In this document: piece after piece, positions 8,304 through 17,128 of the stretch | How the letters are laid out: the number at the start of each line of letters is the position of its first letter | Position numbering within the stretch: the stretch's first letter is position 1 | DNA from: Ruminococcus bromii | Lineage (GTDB): Bacteria > Bacillota > Clostridia > Oscillospirales > Acutalibacteraceae | Assembly: GCF_002834225.1 (NCBI RefSeq) | Contig: NZ_NNSR01000074.1 | Coordinates: 1-64,000, forward strand | DNA: 64,000 nucleotides | Reading direction: 5' to 3' | Notes under the pieces: generated by a model | Database searches by the model: none | Told to the model about the DNA's origin: nothing | Seen by the model: the letters and a program-made list of their open reading frames with translations, nothing else | Translations under genes and position numbers: made by a program

Positions 8304-10709
8304 TTAGTATTTATCGTATGAGAATGCATTATAAGAATCAGTAAGGTGCTGTTTCTTCTGTGTTTCGCTATAACTATTCCAAAGCTTTGGATAGCCGTCA
8401 ACAGAACAGTAAACAAACTGACTGTACATATGTGCATTTACACAATTATCGAGTGTACTCAAGTTTGCAGCATTATACACTTGTTTGCTTGTCCTGCCAT
8501 GAACATAATAGGTGTAATCCAATCCCCAATTTTCAAGAGCTAAATGATAAGAAGAATACGGATGAGCACTTATAAGGTTGCCATCATAACTCAATGTATA
8601 GTTTTCACAATCAAGATAACGATCGGGATTGCTGGTTGATAACTCGGCTGAATTTATCACATACCTTTTAGCCGATTTATCGTATAAGTAGGCCAATCTA
8701 TTCTGAATGTAGGTCATAGAATTATCAAATCCAACCAATGAAAGCTTTCCATTCTTGAAAGTATATACCCTTGCATTCAAATAGTATTCCTTATCCCCTG
8801 CTTCCTGCGCTATAAGCTCAGGAACACCGTCAAAATCAAGGTCTGTAAACTGCACACCTGCCAAAGCAATGTCCCCCACCTTGAGTTCAGGCAACCACTC
8901 CGATTCATGTTTAAGCAGATAATCTATATATGCATCTCTTGTTTTGTTGGTTGTTTTATACTTAAATGCAACACCTGACGGATTATAGGTACTTGTAAAT
9001 TTCTTCTCATCCTTTGATACACATCTTACGGTAAAAGTATAGGTCTGTCCTGCTTTTACATTCTTATAAGTGTACTGGTTATCGGTTGTATCGGCAATCT
9101 TTTTCCACGAACCACTTTGCTTAATATAAACACGATACTTTGAATTTTTATCGGCGGTAGAATTCCAAGTTAAAGTAATTCCTCCGTGCATTGTATCAAT
9201 ATTATAAATTTCCGGACATCCGTTGTTATATAATGCACTTTTTACACCCTTTGTGTCATAACCGCTCTGAAAAACTTTGCCGTTACTTGAAATACAGCGA
9301 ACAGTATAAATATACTGACCGTTTACAGAACTATCTTTTACGCTGAGTTCTCTTGAAACAAGTCCCTTGTCAAGATAACTTGTACCTTTTGTATCTACAA
9401 GTTTATTCCAACCGGTAGCATCCTTATAATATACACGATATTTTTCAGCACCTGCAACCTTATTCCACGCAAGCTTGATACCGTCATATGTATATTCTGC
9501 CTTTGATATTTTCGGTGTGGCAACATATTTTGCGCTCATTCCCACAGGGTCATAACCGCTCAAATACTTTTTAGCGTCGGAACTGATTGCTCTTACAGTG
9601 TATGTATAGGTCTTATTCGGCTGTAAATTTTTATGTGTCACAACACCTGTTTTGTTATCGCATACTTTTGTCCAGCCCTTACCTTCTGTTTTGCAGTACA
9701 ATCTGTAATTTGTATTGTTTTCAGTCTCCCAAATCACCTTAATACCGCCGTTTACAACATTGGTTTCAAGTATTTTAGGAGCTTGATTATATCTGATACT
9801 TAAGCCTTTTGGGTTAAATCCACTCTCAAAACTTTTTCCGTCATCACTTATACACCTCACGGTATAAGTATAGGTTCCCATACCAACAGATTTATCAACT
9901 ATAGAATTAGAAGTCGTATCTGATACTCTGAACCAATCTGACGAATTTTTATGATAAATTCTATACTTTGATGCACCGTTTACTTTGTTCCATGTAATTT
10001 TCACACCGCCGTTTACATTTTCAAGCTTTGAAATTTCGGGGGCGGCAATATATTTTACACTTTTGCCCTTTGAATCATAACCGCTTGTAAAGCTCTTTCC
10101 GTCAGCAGAAATACATCTTACAGTATAGGTGTAATTCCTGCCCGATGAAACATCCTTGTCGATATATGAGGTTGAAGTTGTATCGACCATTCGTGTCCAA
10201 CCTTTACGGCCCTTGTAGTAAACTCTGTATTTAGCCGCACCATTCACTTTGTTCCATGTAAGCTTTACACCGCCGTAAACGCTTTCAAGCTTTGAAATTT
10301 CGGGGGCGGCAATATATTTTACACTTTTGCCCTTTGAATCATAACCGCTTGTAAAGCTCTTTCCGTCAGCAGAAATACATCTTACAGTATAGGTGTAATT
10401 CCTGCCCGATGAAACATCCTTGTCGATATATGATGTTGAAGTTGTATCGACCATTCGTGTCCAACCTTTACGGCCCTTGTAGTAAACTCTGTACTTAGCC
10501 GCACCGCTTACTTTGTTCCATGTAAGCTTTACACCGCCGTAAACGCTTTCAGCCTTTGAAATTTTCGGAGTTGCCAAGCTTGCCCTTGCAACCTGTGCAT
10601 ACTGCACGGGTGTGTTAAGTGGTTCAGCGGCATTTGCAGAAACTGCCGAAACCGCAACCGCAGACATCGACATTACCGCCGCCATCGCTATTGATATAAA
10701 TTTTTTCAT
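8304..10709 (-). CDS. Secreted protein with six fibronectin-III-like repeats
   Basis: 801 residues: a signal peptide (cleavage near SANAAEP), then six modules of 80-95 residues with the recurring pattern GGVKLTWN...YRVYYK...YTYTVRCIS..GKSF.SGY, then a C-terminal domain of about 200 residues containing LDFDGVPEL, a calcium-loop-like acidic motif. The first two modules are almost identical in DNA and protein. No wall-sorting signal or membrane segment follows, so it is probably secreted or held non-covalently. The ATG has GAGAGG 5 nt upstream. Role unknown; FnIII tandems are usually spacers or adhesive modules in carbohydrate-acting surface proteins. Confidence 0.85.
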   Translation of the reverse strand: MKKFISIAMAAVMSMSAVAVSAVSANAAEPLNTPVQYAQVARASLATPKISKAESVYGGVKLTWNKVSGAAKYRVYYKGRKGWTRMVDTTSTSYIDKDVSSGRNYTYTVRCISADGKSFTSGYDSKGKSVKYIAAPEISKLESVYGGVKLTWNKVNGAAKYRVYYKGRKGWTRMVDTTSTSYIDKDVSSGRNYTYTVRCISADGKSFTSGYDSKGKSVKYIAAPEISKLENVNGGVKITWNKVNGASKYRIYHKNSSDWFRVSDTTSNSIVDKSVGMGTYTYTVRCISDDGKSFESGFNPKGLSIRYNQAPKILETNVVNGGIKVIWETENNTNYRLYCKTEGKGWTKVCDNKTGVVTHKNLQPNKTYTYTVRAISSDAKKYLSGYDPVGMSAKYVATPKISKAEYTYDGIKLAWNKVAGAEKYRVYYKDATGWNKLVDTKGTSYLDKGLVSRELSVKDSSVNGQYIYTVRCISSNGKVFQSGYDTKGVKSALYNNGCPEIYNIDTMHGGITLTWNSTADKNSKYRVYIKQSGSWKKIADTTDNQYTYKNVKAGQTYTFTVRCVSKDEKKFTSTYNPSGVAFKYKTTNKTRDAYIDYLLKHESEWLPELKVGDIALAGVQFTDLDFDGVPELIAQEAGDKEYYLNARVYTFKNGKLSLVGFDNSMTYIQNRLAYLYDKSAKRYVINSAELSTSNPDRYLDCENYTLSYDGNLISAHPYSSYHLALENWGLDYTYYVHGRTSKQVYNAANLSTLDNCVNAHMYSQFVYCSVDGYPKLWNSYSETQKKQHLTDSYNAFSYDKY
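10021..10548 (-). repeat. Two near-identical 264-bp tandem copies of the FnIII-like module
   Basis: The sequence at 10021-10284 recurs at 10285-10548 with only a few substitutions, a period of 88 codons. The other four modules are far more diverged. This shows recent in-frame duplication and a site prone to copy-number change or assembly collapse. Confidence 0.85.
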
Positions 10710-10777
10710 AGTTACCTCTCACTTTGTAAATATTCTACGCATTATTAAAAACTTTCGCTAAATTTTTATGCAAGTTA

Positions 10778-10806
10778 ATTGTAGCATTAAATGATATAAA
10801 AAGCAA
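10778..10806 (-). promoter_or_regulatory. Probable promoter of the FnIII-repeat gene
   Basis: Minus-strand TTGCTT (10806-10801) and TACAAT (10783-10778) with a 17-nt spacer, 69 nt before the start codon. Confidence 0.5.
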
Positions 10807-10845
10807 TACATCTTGATAAACTATCACAAATTTTTAAGCTAAAAC

Positions 10846-10881
10846 AAATAAACCGTTCACAAAAGCGAGAACGGTTTATTT
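10846..10881. terminator. Terminator downstream of the 225-residue surface-protein gene
   Basis: Arms of 13 bp (10846-10858 and 10869-10881) with T-rich flanks on both sides, 25 nt beyond the stop codon. Confidence 0.7.
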
Positions 10882-10905
10882 TATATATTCTGTTGATGTT
10901 TTGAA

Positions 10906-11583
10906 TTATTTAAAATAATTTCTGCGTTTTGCAAAAATTACTGCACAACCTGCAAGCATTGCAACAAGAAGAATTACAGCAACGCTGTTCTGTCCTGTCT
11001 GTACAGCACCGCTGTTATTCTGTGAATCGTTCAGAGTGTCCTTAGTTGCTGTGTCGCTTGTTGAAACAGGGTTTGTTGCAGAAGTTGCAGAAGTTGTATC
11101 GGGTACTGTTACAGGTTCGTCAACTGTTGCAACCGTAGTTGTAGGCTCAGTAGGAACAGTTGTATTCGGTTTATTAGATTCCAAACCAAAATTCATTTTT
11201 GACAATTCTTCAAGAATACTATCGTCAATAACTCCGCTTTCATAAGCCTCTTTAATTGAGTAAACATTGCCATTCTTATAAAGCATAACATCATCGTTAT
11301 GGTTGTAATGATAAGTATAGTCACCAATTGTTTCTTCAATTGAATAATCAAGGCTAAAACCTTCATTGTGCATAAAATAAACTCCGCCGTCACTTGTTGA
11401 ACCAACAATTTCAATGTTGAGATACTCAGGCTCTTTACCACCGTAATATGTATCTATCATCACCTGTCTGATTTCTGATGCAACATCCGATTCTGATATT
11501 TCATCAGGTGTAGCCGCAAAAGCTGTTGTTACAACCGAAAAGCACATTACAAATGCTATCAATGCTGTTAAAAATTTTTTCAT
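10906..11583 (-). CDS. Wall-anchored surface protein with VQTG sorting signal
   Basis: 225 residues from the ATG at 11583, chosen because AGGTGAGG lies 8 nt upstream. A signal peptide (MKKFLTALIAFVMCF..AFAAT) is followed by a globular domain of about 110 residues that I do not recognise. A Thr/Pro/Val-rich spacer leads to a C-terminal GAVQTGQ motif, a hydrophobic helix and a KRRNYFK tail. That tail layout is a sortase substrate signal with Q in place of the usual P. Three neighbours at 20890-28811 share it. Confidence 0.8.
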   Translation of the reverse strand: MKKFLTALIAFVMCFSVVTTAFAATPDEISESDVASEIRQVMIDTYYGGKEPEYLNIEIVGSTSDGGVYFMHNEGFSLDYSIEETIGDYTYHYNHNDDVMLYKNGNVYSIKEAYESGVIDDSILEELSKMNFGLESNKPNTTVPTEPTTTVATVDEPVTVPDTTSATSATNPVSTSDTATKDTLNDSQNNSGAVQTGQNSVAVILLVAMLAGCAVIFAKRRNYFK

Positions 11584-11606
11584 TTTTATTTCCTCACCTT
11601 TCATTT

Positions 11607-11634
11607 ATTCTATCTGTAATAATGGTATATGCAA
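11607..11634 (-). promoter_or_regulatory. Possible promoter of the 225-residue surface-protein gene
   Basis: Minus-strand TTGCAT (11634-11629) and TAGAAT (11612-11607) with 16 nt between. Confidence 0.4.
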
Positions 11635-11720
11635 CAGATATTCAATTTACTTTATTATACCACTAAAATACATGTAATGCAATATAGTTGCTAAAAATTC
11701 ACATAAAATAATTCTGCTCA

Positions 11721-11754
11721 AATGAAAATGCCACTTTCATAGCGAAAGTGGCAT
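11721..11754 (-). terminator. Terminator of the carboxyltransferase operon
   Basis: Perfect 11-bp arms (11744-11754 and 11728-11738) with a 5-nt loop, followed on the minus strand by TTTCATT, 24 nt past the oadA-like stop codon. Confidence 0.75.
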
Positions 11755-11777
11755 AAATGTTAATTTTTGTTGTCAAA

Positions 11778-13181
11778 TCAAACTGGGTGAACCATATTTT
11801 TCTTGTCAAGCTTGTCGCCGTTGATGCCAACCTTGGCATTTCTTCTCTTTTCAAAGAAGTCGAGGGCAACCTTCGGGAACTGTGCATAAGAAAGAACATC
11901 CTCAGGCTGTTCAATCCACTGCTCAATCTCGCCACGGAGCTTATCAAGCTCAGGCTTAAGCTGATCTGCAGGACGACCTTTGATAATCTTCTTGTCACCG
12001 ATAATCTTCTTCTGAAACTCAGGATCAATCGGCATTGGAGTTGTACCATACTCACCGGCAACAAGTCCCTTGAACTCGTTTGTGCACATTGAGTAGCGCT
12101 TGCCTGTGATTACATTGAATACAGCCTGTGTGCCGACAATCTGTGATGTCGGAGTAACAAGCGGAGGATAACCTGAATCCTTACGAACACGGGGTACTTC
12201 TGCAAGAACTTCGTCAAGCTTGTCTTCCTTACCGGCCTGCTTGAGCTGTGAAAGAAGGTTGGAAAGCATACCGCCGGGAACCTGATAGATAAGAGCGTTA
12301 GCATCTGTTGCGAGCATCTTAGGATCAAGAAGTCCTGATTTGATGTACTTCTCACGGAGAGTCATGAAGTAAGCACGGATGTCAGAGAACTGTTTAAGGT
12401 CAAGACCTGTGTCGAACTCTGTGCCTGAAAGAGCGGCAACCATTGACTCTGTAGGTGCGTGTGATGTACCGAGAGCGAGTGGGCTGATTGCTGTGTCAAT
12501 GCCGTCGGCACCTGCCTCAACACCCTTTAAAAGACACATTGATGCAAGACCTGATGTGTAGTGGGTGTGGAGCTGAAGCGGAAGCTCCGGAACAGCGGCT
12601 TTGATAGCCTTTACAAGGCTTTCGGTTCTTGTCGGAGTAAGAAGAGCAGCCATATCCTTGATACAGATTGAATCTGCACCTGCGTCTGCAATTCTCTTAG
12701 CATACTCAACATAGTATTCATCTGTGAATACAGGACCTGTTGTGTAGCTGATAGCAACCTGTGCATGACCGCCTTCTTTGTTAGCGGCCTTGATAGCTGT
12801 TTTAAGATTCTTGATGTCGTTAAGAGCATCAAAAATACGGATAATGTCAATACCGTTTGCGATTGAACGCTGAACAAGGTACTCAACGCAGTCATCGGCA
12901 TAGTGACGATAACCGAGCATATTCTGTCCTCTGAAAAGCATCTGGAGCTTTGTGTTAGGGCAATGCTCTCTGATTGTGCGGAGTCTGTCCCACGGATCTT
13001 CGTTTAAGAATCTGAGGCATGAGTCATATGTTGCGCCGCCCCAGCATTCGAGTGAGTAATAACCGATTTTATCGAGTTTGTCAAGAACAGGGAGCATTTC
13101 CTCTGTTGTCATTCTTGTTGCAATGAGTGACTGATGAGCGTCACGCAGAGCAGTTTCGGTAACTCTGATTTTTTTTGCCAT
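11778..13181 (-). CDS. Carboxyltransferase subunit of pyruvate/oxaloacetate type (OadA/5S-like)
   Basis: 467 residues. An HMGL-like TIM barrel carries the conserved N-terminal TETALRDAHQSL (metal-binding Asp), the FRGQNMLGYR segment, the catalytic-lysine region SICIKDMAALL and the metal ligands LHTHYTSG, followed by a conserved C-terminal carboxylase domain. This subunit moves CO2 between biotin and pyruvate/oxaloacetate. No biotinyl domain is fused to it; that domain is encoded separately by the next gene upstream. With that gene and the 12S-like gene it makes a three-part complex. Oxaloacetate decarboxylase (with an OadB pump encoded elsewhere) or a transcarboxylase are the options. Confidence 0.9.
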   Translation of the reverse strand: MAKKIRVTETALRDAHQSLIATRMTTEEMLPVLDKLDKIGYYSLECWGGATYDSCLRFLNEDPWDRLRTIREHCPNTKLQMLFRGQNMLGYRHYADDCVEYLVQRSIANGIDIIRIFDALNDIKNLKTAIKAANKEGGHAQVAISYTTGPVFTDEYYVEYAKRIADAGADSICIKDMAALLTPTRTESLVKAIKAAVPELPLQLHTHYTSGLASMCLLKGVEAGADGIDTAISPLALGTSHAPTESMVAALSGTEFDTGLDLKQFSDIRAYFMTLREKYIKSGLLDPKMLATDANALIYQVPGGMLSNLLSQLKQAGKEDKLDEVLAEVPRVRKDSGYPPLVTPTSQIVGTQAVFNVITGKRYSMCTNEFKGLVAGEYGTTPMPIDPEFQKKIIGDKKIIKGRPADQLKPELDKLRGEIEQWIEQPEDVLSYAQFPKVALDFFEKRRNAKVGINGDKLDKKNMVHPV

Positions 13182-13211
13182 TTTACAGCATCCCTTTCTC
13201 CGAATTATTGA

Positions 13212-13577
13212 TTAGTTAAGTGTTACGAGAACCTTACCTGAGTCAACAGACTCACCCTTTGCAACATCAACTGTTGCAACTGTGCCGTCCTGCGGAGCCT
13301 TAACGGGAGTTTCCATCTTCATAGCCTCGATGAATACGAGGTCATCTCCGGCCTTAACAGCCTGTCCTGCCGAAACAACAACATTAACAACTGTACCGGG
13401 CATAGGAGCCTTTACAACAACAGAACCCTGAGCGCCTGCGGGAGCTGCAGGCTTTGCTGCAGGAGCGGGAGCGGCTGCCGGAGCAGGAGCGGCTGCTGCG
13501 GGAGCTGAAGAACCGCCGAGTTCTTCAACCTGAACATCATATGCTGTGCCGTTAACTGTAATTCTTAAATTCTTCAT
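13212..13577 (-). CDS. Biotin carboxyl carrier protein
   Basis: 121 residues: a short N-terminal segment (MKNLRITVNGTAYDVQVEE), an Ala/Pro-rich flexible linker, and a biotinyl domain with the modification site EAMKMETPV (biotinylated Lys between the two Met). It shuttles carboxyl groups between the two carboxyltransferase subunits encoded on either side. The size and the Ala/Pro hinge match 1.3S/GcdC/MmdC-type carriers. Confidence 0.95.
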   Translation of the reverse strand: MKNLRITVNGTAYDVQVEELGGSSAPAAAAPAPAAAPAPAAKPAAPAGAQGSVVVKAPMPGTVVNVVVSAGQAVKAGDDLVFIEAMKMETPVKAPQDGTVATVDVAKGESVDSGKVLVTLN

Positions 13578-13615
13578 TTTTAGTATCCCCTTTTATTTTA
13601 ACAAGTAATCATTTA

Positions 13616-14929
13616 TCAGATAGTTGAATGCTTCTTTGAAAGTGTTGAAACACGCTTGCCCGAGAGCATATCAAGAGCAGAAATAAGAGTCTGACGGAGC
13701 TGAGCTTCTTCAACAATACCGTCAACGTAGCCGTTCTGAGCGGCATTGTAAGCAGAAAGATTCTCGTCAGCAAACTTCTGAGCAACCTCAGCCTGCTTAT
13801 CTGTGGCAACATTCATAACTTCGGGAGCCATAATGAATGCGGCAGCCTCAACATTAACAGGTGAAATAACCGCATCGGGAAGTGCGTAAACAACATCTGC
13901 ATTAGCGCCTGTGCCTGCAAGAGCAACATAGCCTGAACCGATTGCCTTGCCTGTAACAACAGAAATCTTGACTGTTGTTGCCTCAGCATAAGCGGCTGAC
14001 GCCTTTGTTGCCGACTTGATTGACTCAAAGCCCGGGCAGTTTACGAATGTTACAACAGGGAGTGAGAAAGCGTCGCAGAAACGAACAAACTTTGCTACCT
14101 TGTTTGCAGACTTGCAACCAAGCTCCTTGCCCTTTGTAACAACAATACCTACAACCTGACCGCCGAGTCTTGCAAAACGAACATTTGCTTCCTTGCCGTA
14201 ATCATTGAAAAGCTTTACAATGCTGTTGCCGTCAACAGTTCTGCTGACTACACAACCGCAGCCGTCCTCTGCCGGAGCTTCTTCAAATGACTGAGGAGCC
14301 ATTGTGAGGTTATTTGACGGAAGATAAAGGATAAGTTCCTTTGCAGCCTTGATTGCCTTGTCTGCATCGTCACAAACGATTGAGGCAATACCGTTTTCAG
14401 CATTGTAAGCGGCATCGGAATGCTTGCCTGTTACCGAAAGCGAAAGCTGTGCGTCTTTGCTCATGATAACGATGTCTGCGCTTGCAGCGTTAAGAGCGTT
14501 TGTTCCGAGGCAAGTGCCGAGAACAACCGAAATCTGCGGTACAACACCGGAAAGTGACGCAGCCGCATTGAGAACATCACCGCAACCTGCGAGAAGCTCT
14601 GTACCCTGATTAAGTCTGCCGCCAACGCTGTCATAGAAACCTACAACAGGAGCGCCTGTCTTGAGTGCAAGACCATACAGCTTTTTAAGCTTGGCAGCCT
14701 GTGCCTTACTCATGGCACCGCCGCAAATGTCGCTGTTCTGTGCAAACGCATAAACAGGCATACCTTCTACTGTTCCAAAGCCTGCAACAACCTCGGCAAA
14801 ACCTTCACCGGATTTTGCAAAGGCATCAATTTCACAAAAGCTGTCTGCATCAAAAAACGCCGTAATTGTCTTATAAGCGGAAGTTGCGGCAATTTCAGCC
14901 TTTGCCTGATTGATCTTTTCAATACTCAT
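13616..14929 (-). CDS. Divergent acyl-CoA carboxyltransferase subunit (MmdA/12S-like)
   Basis: 437 residues, shorter than the 510-520 usual for MmdA/12S subunits. The crotonase-like two-domain layout is present, with the LSGVVPQISVVLGTCLG segment near residue 125 and a second-half KISVVTGKAIGSGYVAL segment. Both places where acyl-CoA carboxylases have glycine-rich oxyanion holes differ from the usual pattern (GGRLNQG, GTCLGTNAL, GSGYVAL). I chose the ATG at 14929 because TTGGAGGA is 8 nt before it. It heads the operon with the biotin carrier and the OadA-like subunit. The acyl substrate cannot be deduced. Confidence 0.8.
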   Translation of the reverse strand: MSIEKINQAKAEIAATSAYKTITAFFDADSFCEIDAFAKSGEGFAEVVAGFGTVEGMPVYAFAQNSDICGGAMSKAQAAKLKKLYGLALKTGAPVVGFYDSVGGRLNQGTELLAGCGDVLNAAASLSGVVPQISVVLGTCLGTNALNAASADIVIMSKDAQLSLSVTGKHSDAAYNAENGIASIVCDDADKAIKAAKELILYLPSNNLTMAPQSFEEAPAEDGCGCVVSRTVDGNSIVKLFNDYGKEANVRFARLGGQVVGIVVTKGKELGCKSANKVAKFVRFCDAFSLPVVTFVNCPGFESIKSATKASAAYAEATTVKISVVTGKAIGSGYVALAGTGANADVVYALPDAVISPVNVEAAAFIMAPEVMNVATDKQAEVAQKFADENLSAYNAAQNGYVDGIVEEAQLRQTLISALDMLSGKRVSTLSKKHSTI

Positions 14930-14958
14930 CTTAAAATCCTCCAATACCATGTATTGAA

Positions 14959-14983
14959 TATGCACGAAAACTGAGCGTGCATA
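14959..14983 (-). promoter_or_regulatory. Leader inverted repeat of the carboxyltransferase operon
   Basis: Perfect 8-bp arms TATGCACG and CGTGCATA around a 9-nt loop lie between the promoter and the first ribosome site. This could be a repressor operator or an mRNA hairpin. Confidence 0.5.
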
Positions 14984-15002
14984 CTAATTTTCTACACGAT
15001 AC

Positions 15003-15031
15003 ATTATACTCTATAATCTTCAAAAGTACAA
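15003..15031 (-). promoter_or_regulatory. Promoter of the carboxyltransferase operon
   Basis: Minus-strand TTGTAC (15031-15026) and TATAAT (15008-15003) with a 17-nt spacer, 74 nt upstream of the first start codon. Confidence 0.65.
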
Positions 15032-15159
15032 GAAAAACACGCTGTACTATTTCAATTTTGAACACATTTAATAGTTATTACACAAAAACCGTAAATTTAT
15101 TGTCAAATTAACGAATAGTTTTATTCACCGTTTCAGAAGTATTTTTCAAAAACAGAAAA

Positions 15160-15909
15160 TTAAAGCTGTTTGCCGTTTAAAAACGGGTTTGCAAGCAGTT
15201 TTTTTACCTCTTGTTCGGTCAAATCTCTCCAGTCGCCCTGCTTAAGCATACCCATTTTTACACCGCCGATTTGAGTGCGTTTGAGTCTTGCAACCTCAAG
15301 CCCGACAGCCTCGCACATTCTTCTGATTTCACGGTTCTTACCCTCGTGAAGAATCATTTCAAGAACTACTCTGCCCTGCTCCTTGTGAATTACACGGACA
15401 TATGCAGGAGCGGTTTTCCTGCCGTCAAGCTCAACGCCTGTTTCAAGCTTTACAAGCTGATCCTCGTCAATTGACGGTCGAACGGTTACTCTGTAAATCT
15501 TGTAAACATTGTTTTTCGGGTGCATAACCTTGTTTGCAAAGTCACCGTCATTTGTAAAAACAAGCATACCCTCGCTGTCTTTGTCAAGTCTGCCGATCGG
15601 ATAAACTCGCTCGCCGACATTCTCAACAAGCTGTGCAACACACTTTCTGCCACGCTCATCATTCATTGTGGTAATGAATCCACGGGGCTTGTTGAGCATA
15701 ATATATCGGTAATTGCCGCCCTTCGGCACGACAATCCTCTTGCCTCTTACAAACACCTTGTCTGTAGGAAGAACCTTATCGCCGAGAATTGCGGTTTTGC
15801 CGTTCACCTTGACATGACCGCCGAGAATAAGCTCCTCGGCCTTTCGCCTTGACGCAATGCCGCATTGCGCTATGAATTTCTGAAGTCTTATAGGTTCAAT
15901 TTTAGCCAT
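15160..15909 (-). CDS. rluB: 23S rRNA pseudouridine synthase RluB
   Basis: 249 residues: an N-terminal S4 RNA-binding domain (RLQKFIAQCGIASRRKAEE) and a RsuA/RluB-type catalytic domain with the active-site aspartate in GRLDKDSEGML. It isomerises a uridine in the 23S rRNA helix 90 region. It is the last gene of the M50-scpA-scpB-DUF2953-ytfJ-dacF series, a common clostridial order. Confidence 0.93.
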   Translation of the reverse strand: MAKIEPIRLQKFIAQCGIASRRKAEELILGGHVKVNGKTAILGDKVLPTDKVFVRGKRIVVPKGGNYRYIMLNKPRGFITTMNDERGRKCVAQLVENVGERVYPIGRLDKDSEGMLVFTNDGDFANKVMHPKNNVYKIYRVTVRPSIDEDQLVKLETGVELDGRKTAPAYVRVIHKEQGRVVLEMILHEGKNREIRRMCEAVGLEVARLKRTQIGGVKMGMLKQGDWRDLTEQEVKKLLANPFLNGKQL

Positions 15910-15952
15910 ATGTAAATTCCTTTATATTAAAATTTTCTTTATATTTAAGCTG

Positions 15953-17077
15953 TTACGAAAACAGATTTCCTATTGCCGAAAATATTGACACACTCTTTTT
16001 ATCCGATTTAATCTTTTCGCCTGCAACAATGTTGCATTTATAAAGCAGCTTTCCGCCGAGTGTGTATTCAATTCTGCCGACCGATTCGTTCTTTTCAATC
16101 GGAGCATACAAAAAGCTGTCTATGAAGATTTTTTTCTTGATTTTATCGCAGTCCTCACGCTTTAAAACGATTGTGTTGTTCTTCTCACCTGTAACCGTTA
16201 CGCTGTCCTTATCACCGCCCACGCACGGAATATCGGCACAAAAGTCAGCGTCCTTGCAGTCAACTCCCCTGTACTTTTCAAAAGCGTAATCATAAAGAGA
16301 AATATGGTCATTCCAATCGTTGCGGTCATTCAGAGTGACGCACACAAGCGTTACACCGTCTTTTTTTGCAGAGGAAACAAGGCACCGCCCTGCCGCTGTT
16401 GTATAGCCTGTTTTTCCGCCTGTACAGTAGGGATAAAGCGACAAAAGCCTGTTATGATTTGCATATGCGGTTTTCTTTGATTTCGGTTCAAGAAATTCAA
16501 CGGTCACGCTCTTCTTAGCCGTAAGATTTGCAAAATCGTCATTTTCAAGTGCATATGACATAAGCAGAGCCATATCCTTTGCACTTGAGTAATGGTTTTC
16601 GTCGTCAAGTCCGCTCGGCGTTACAAAATTGGTATTCGTCATACCGATTTGCTTTGCCTTTTCATTCATTCGTTGTGAAAACTTTTCGGGACTGCCCGAA
16701 ATCGTATATGCCGCCGCATTCGCCGCATCATTGCCCGATGCCATCATCATTCCTGAAGCAAGGTCCGAAAGTCGGACTTTTTCACCGACTTTAAGATACA
16801 TCGAACTGCCCTCGGCAACCATTTCCTGTTTGAAGGTTACTTCGCTGTTACAGGATGCCGCCTCCTCAAGCGTTATGAGAGATGTCATAATCTTTGTGGT
16901 GCTCGCAGGCTTCATTTTTTCATCTGCATTTTTGGAACAGATAACCGTGTTGTTATCGGGACAATAAAGAACAAATGCCTGTGCAGAAGTTGTGGGAGGA
17001 GTATCCTCCGCAGTTTTTGCGCCCATAAGCACAAACGGCATAACAAAGCACACCGCAAGCGAGATTATTTTTTTCAT
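15953..17077 (-). CDS. dacF: D-alanyl-D-alanine carboxypeptidase (PBP5/DacF type)
   Basis: 374 residues with a signal peptide and all three penicillin-binding motifs: S59-T-T-K62, SGN (in MMASGNDAA) and KTG (in GGKTGYTT). A C-terminal beta-rich PBP5_C-like domain follows. The enzyme trims the terminal D-Ala of peptidoglycan stem peptides outside the membrane. No clear amphipathic anchor helix is visible at the C-terminus. The ribosome site (GGGGGTG) lies inside a strong hairpin between this gene and ytfJ. Confidence 0.92.
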   Translation of the reverse strand: MKKIISLAVCFVMPFVLMGAKTAEDTPPTTSAQAFVLYCPDNNTVICSKNADEKMKPASTTKIMTSLITLEEAASCNSEVTFKQEMVAEGSSMYLKVGEKVRLSDLASGMMMASGNDAANAAAYTISGSPEKFSQRMNEKAKQIGMTNTNFVTPSGLDDENHYSSAKDMALLMSYALENDDFANLTAKKSVTVEFLEPKSKKTAYANHNRLLSLYPYCTGGKTGYTTAAGRCLVSSAKKDGVTLVCVTLNDRNDWNDHISLYDYAFEKYRGVDCKDADFCADIPCVGGDKDSVTVTGEKNNTIVLKREDCDKIKKKIFIDSFLYAPIEKNESVGRIEYTLGGKLLYKCNIVAGEKIKSDKKSVSIFSAIGNLFS

Positions 17078-17081
17078 AAGG

Positions 17082-17114
17082 ACACCCCCTGCATAAATCT
17101 ATGCCGAGGGGTGT
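17082..17114 (-). promoter_or_regulatory. Hairpin enclosing the dacF ribosome-binding site
   Basis: ACACCCC (17114-17108, minus strand) pairs with GGGGTGT (17088-17082), with an inner GCATA/TATGC stem. The second arm contains the GGGGGTG Shine-Dalgarno, 5-6 nt before the ATG. The structure could hold down dacF translation or protect the mRNA end after ytfJ. Confidence 0.5.
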
Positions 17115-17128
17115 TGCAATATTACGAA

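Noticed and set aside
12110..13000. Long alternative frames inside the OadA-like, BCCP and 12S-like genes
   Set aside because: They overlap conserved enzymes, show skewed composition (Leu/Gln/Arg-rich) and lack ribosome sites: products of codon bias.
11778..14929. Sodium-pumping oxaloacetate decarboxylase operon
   Set aside because: No membrane beta subunit lies in or next to the operon, so the pump is not supported from this window.
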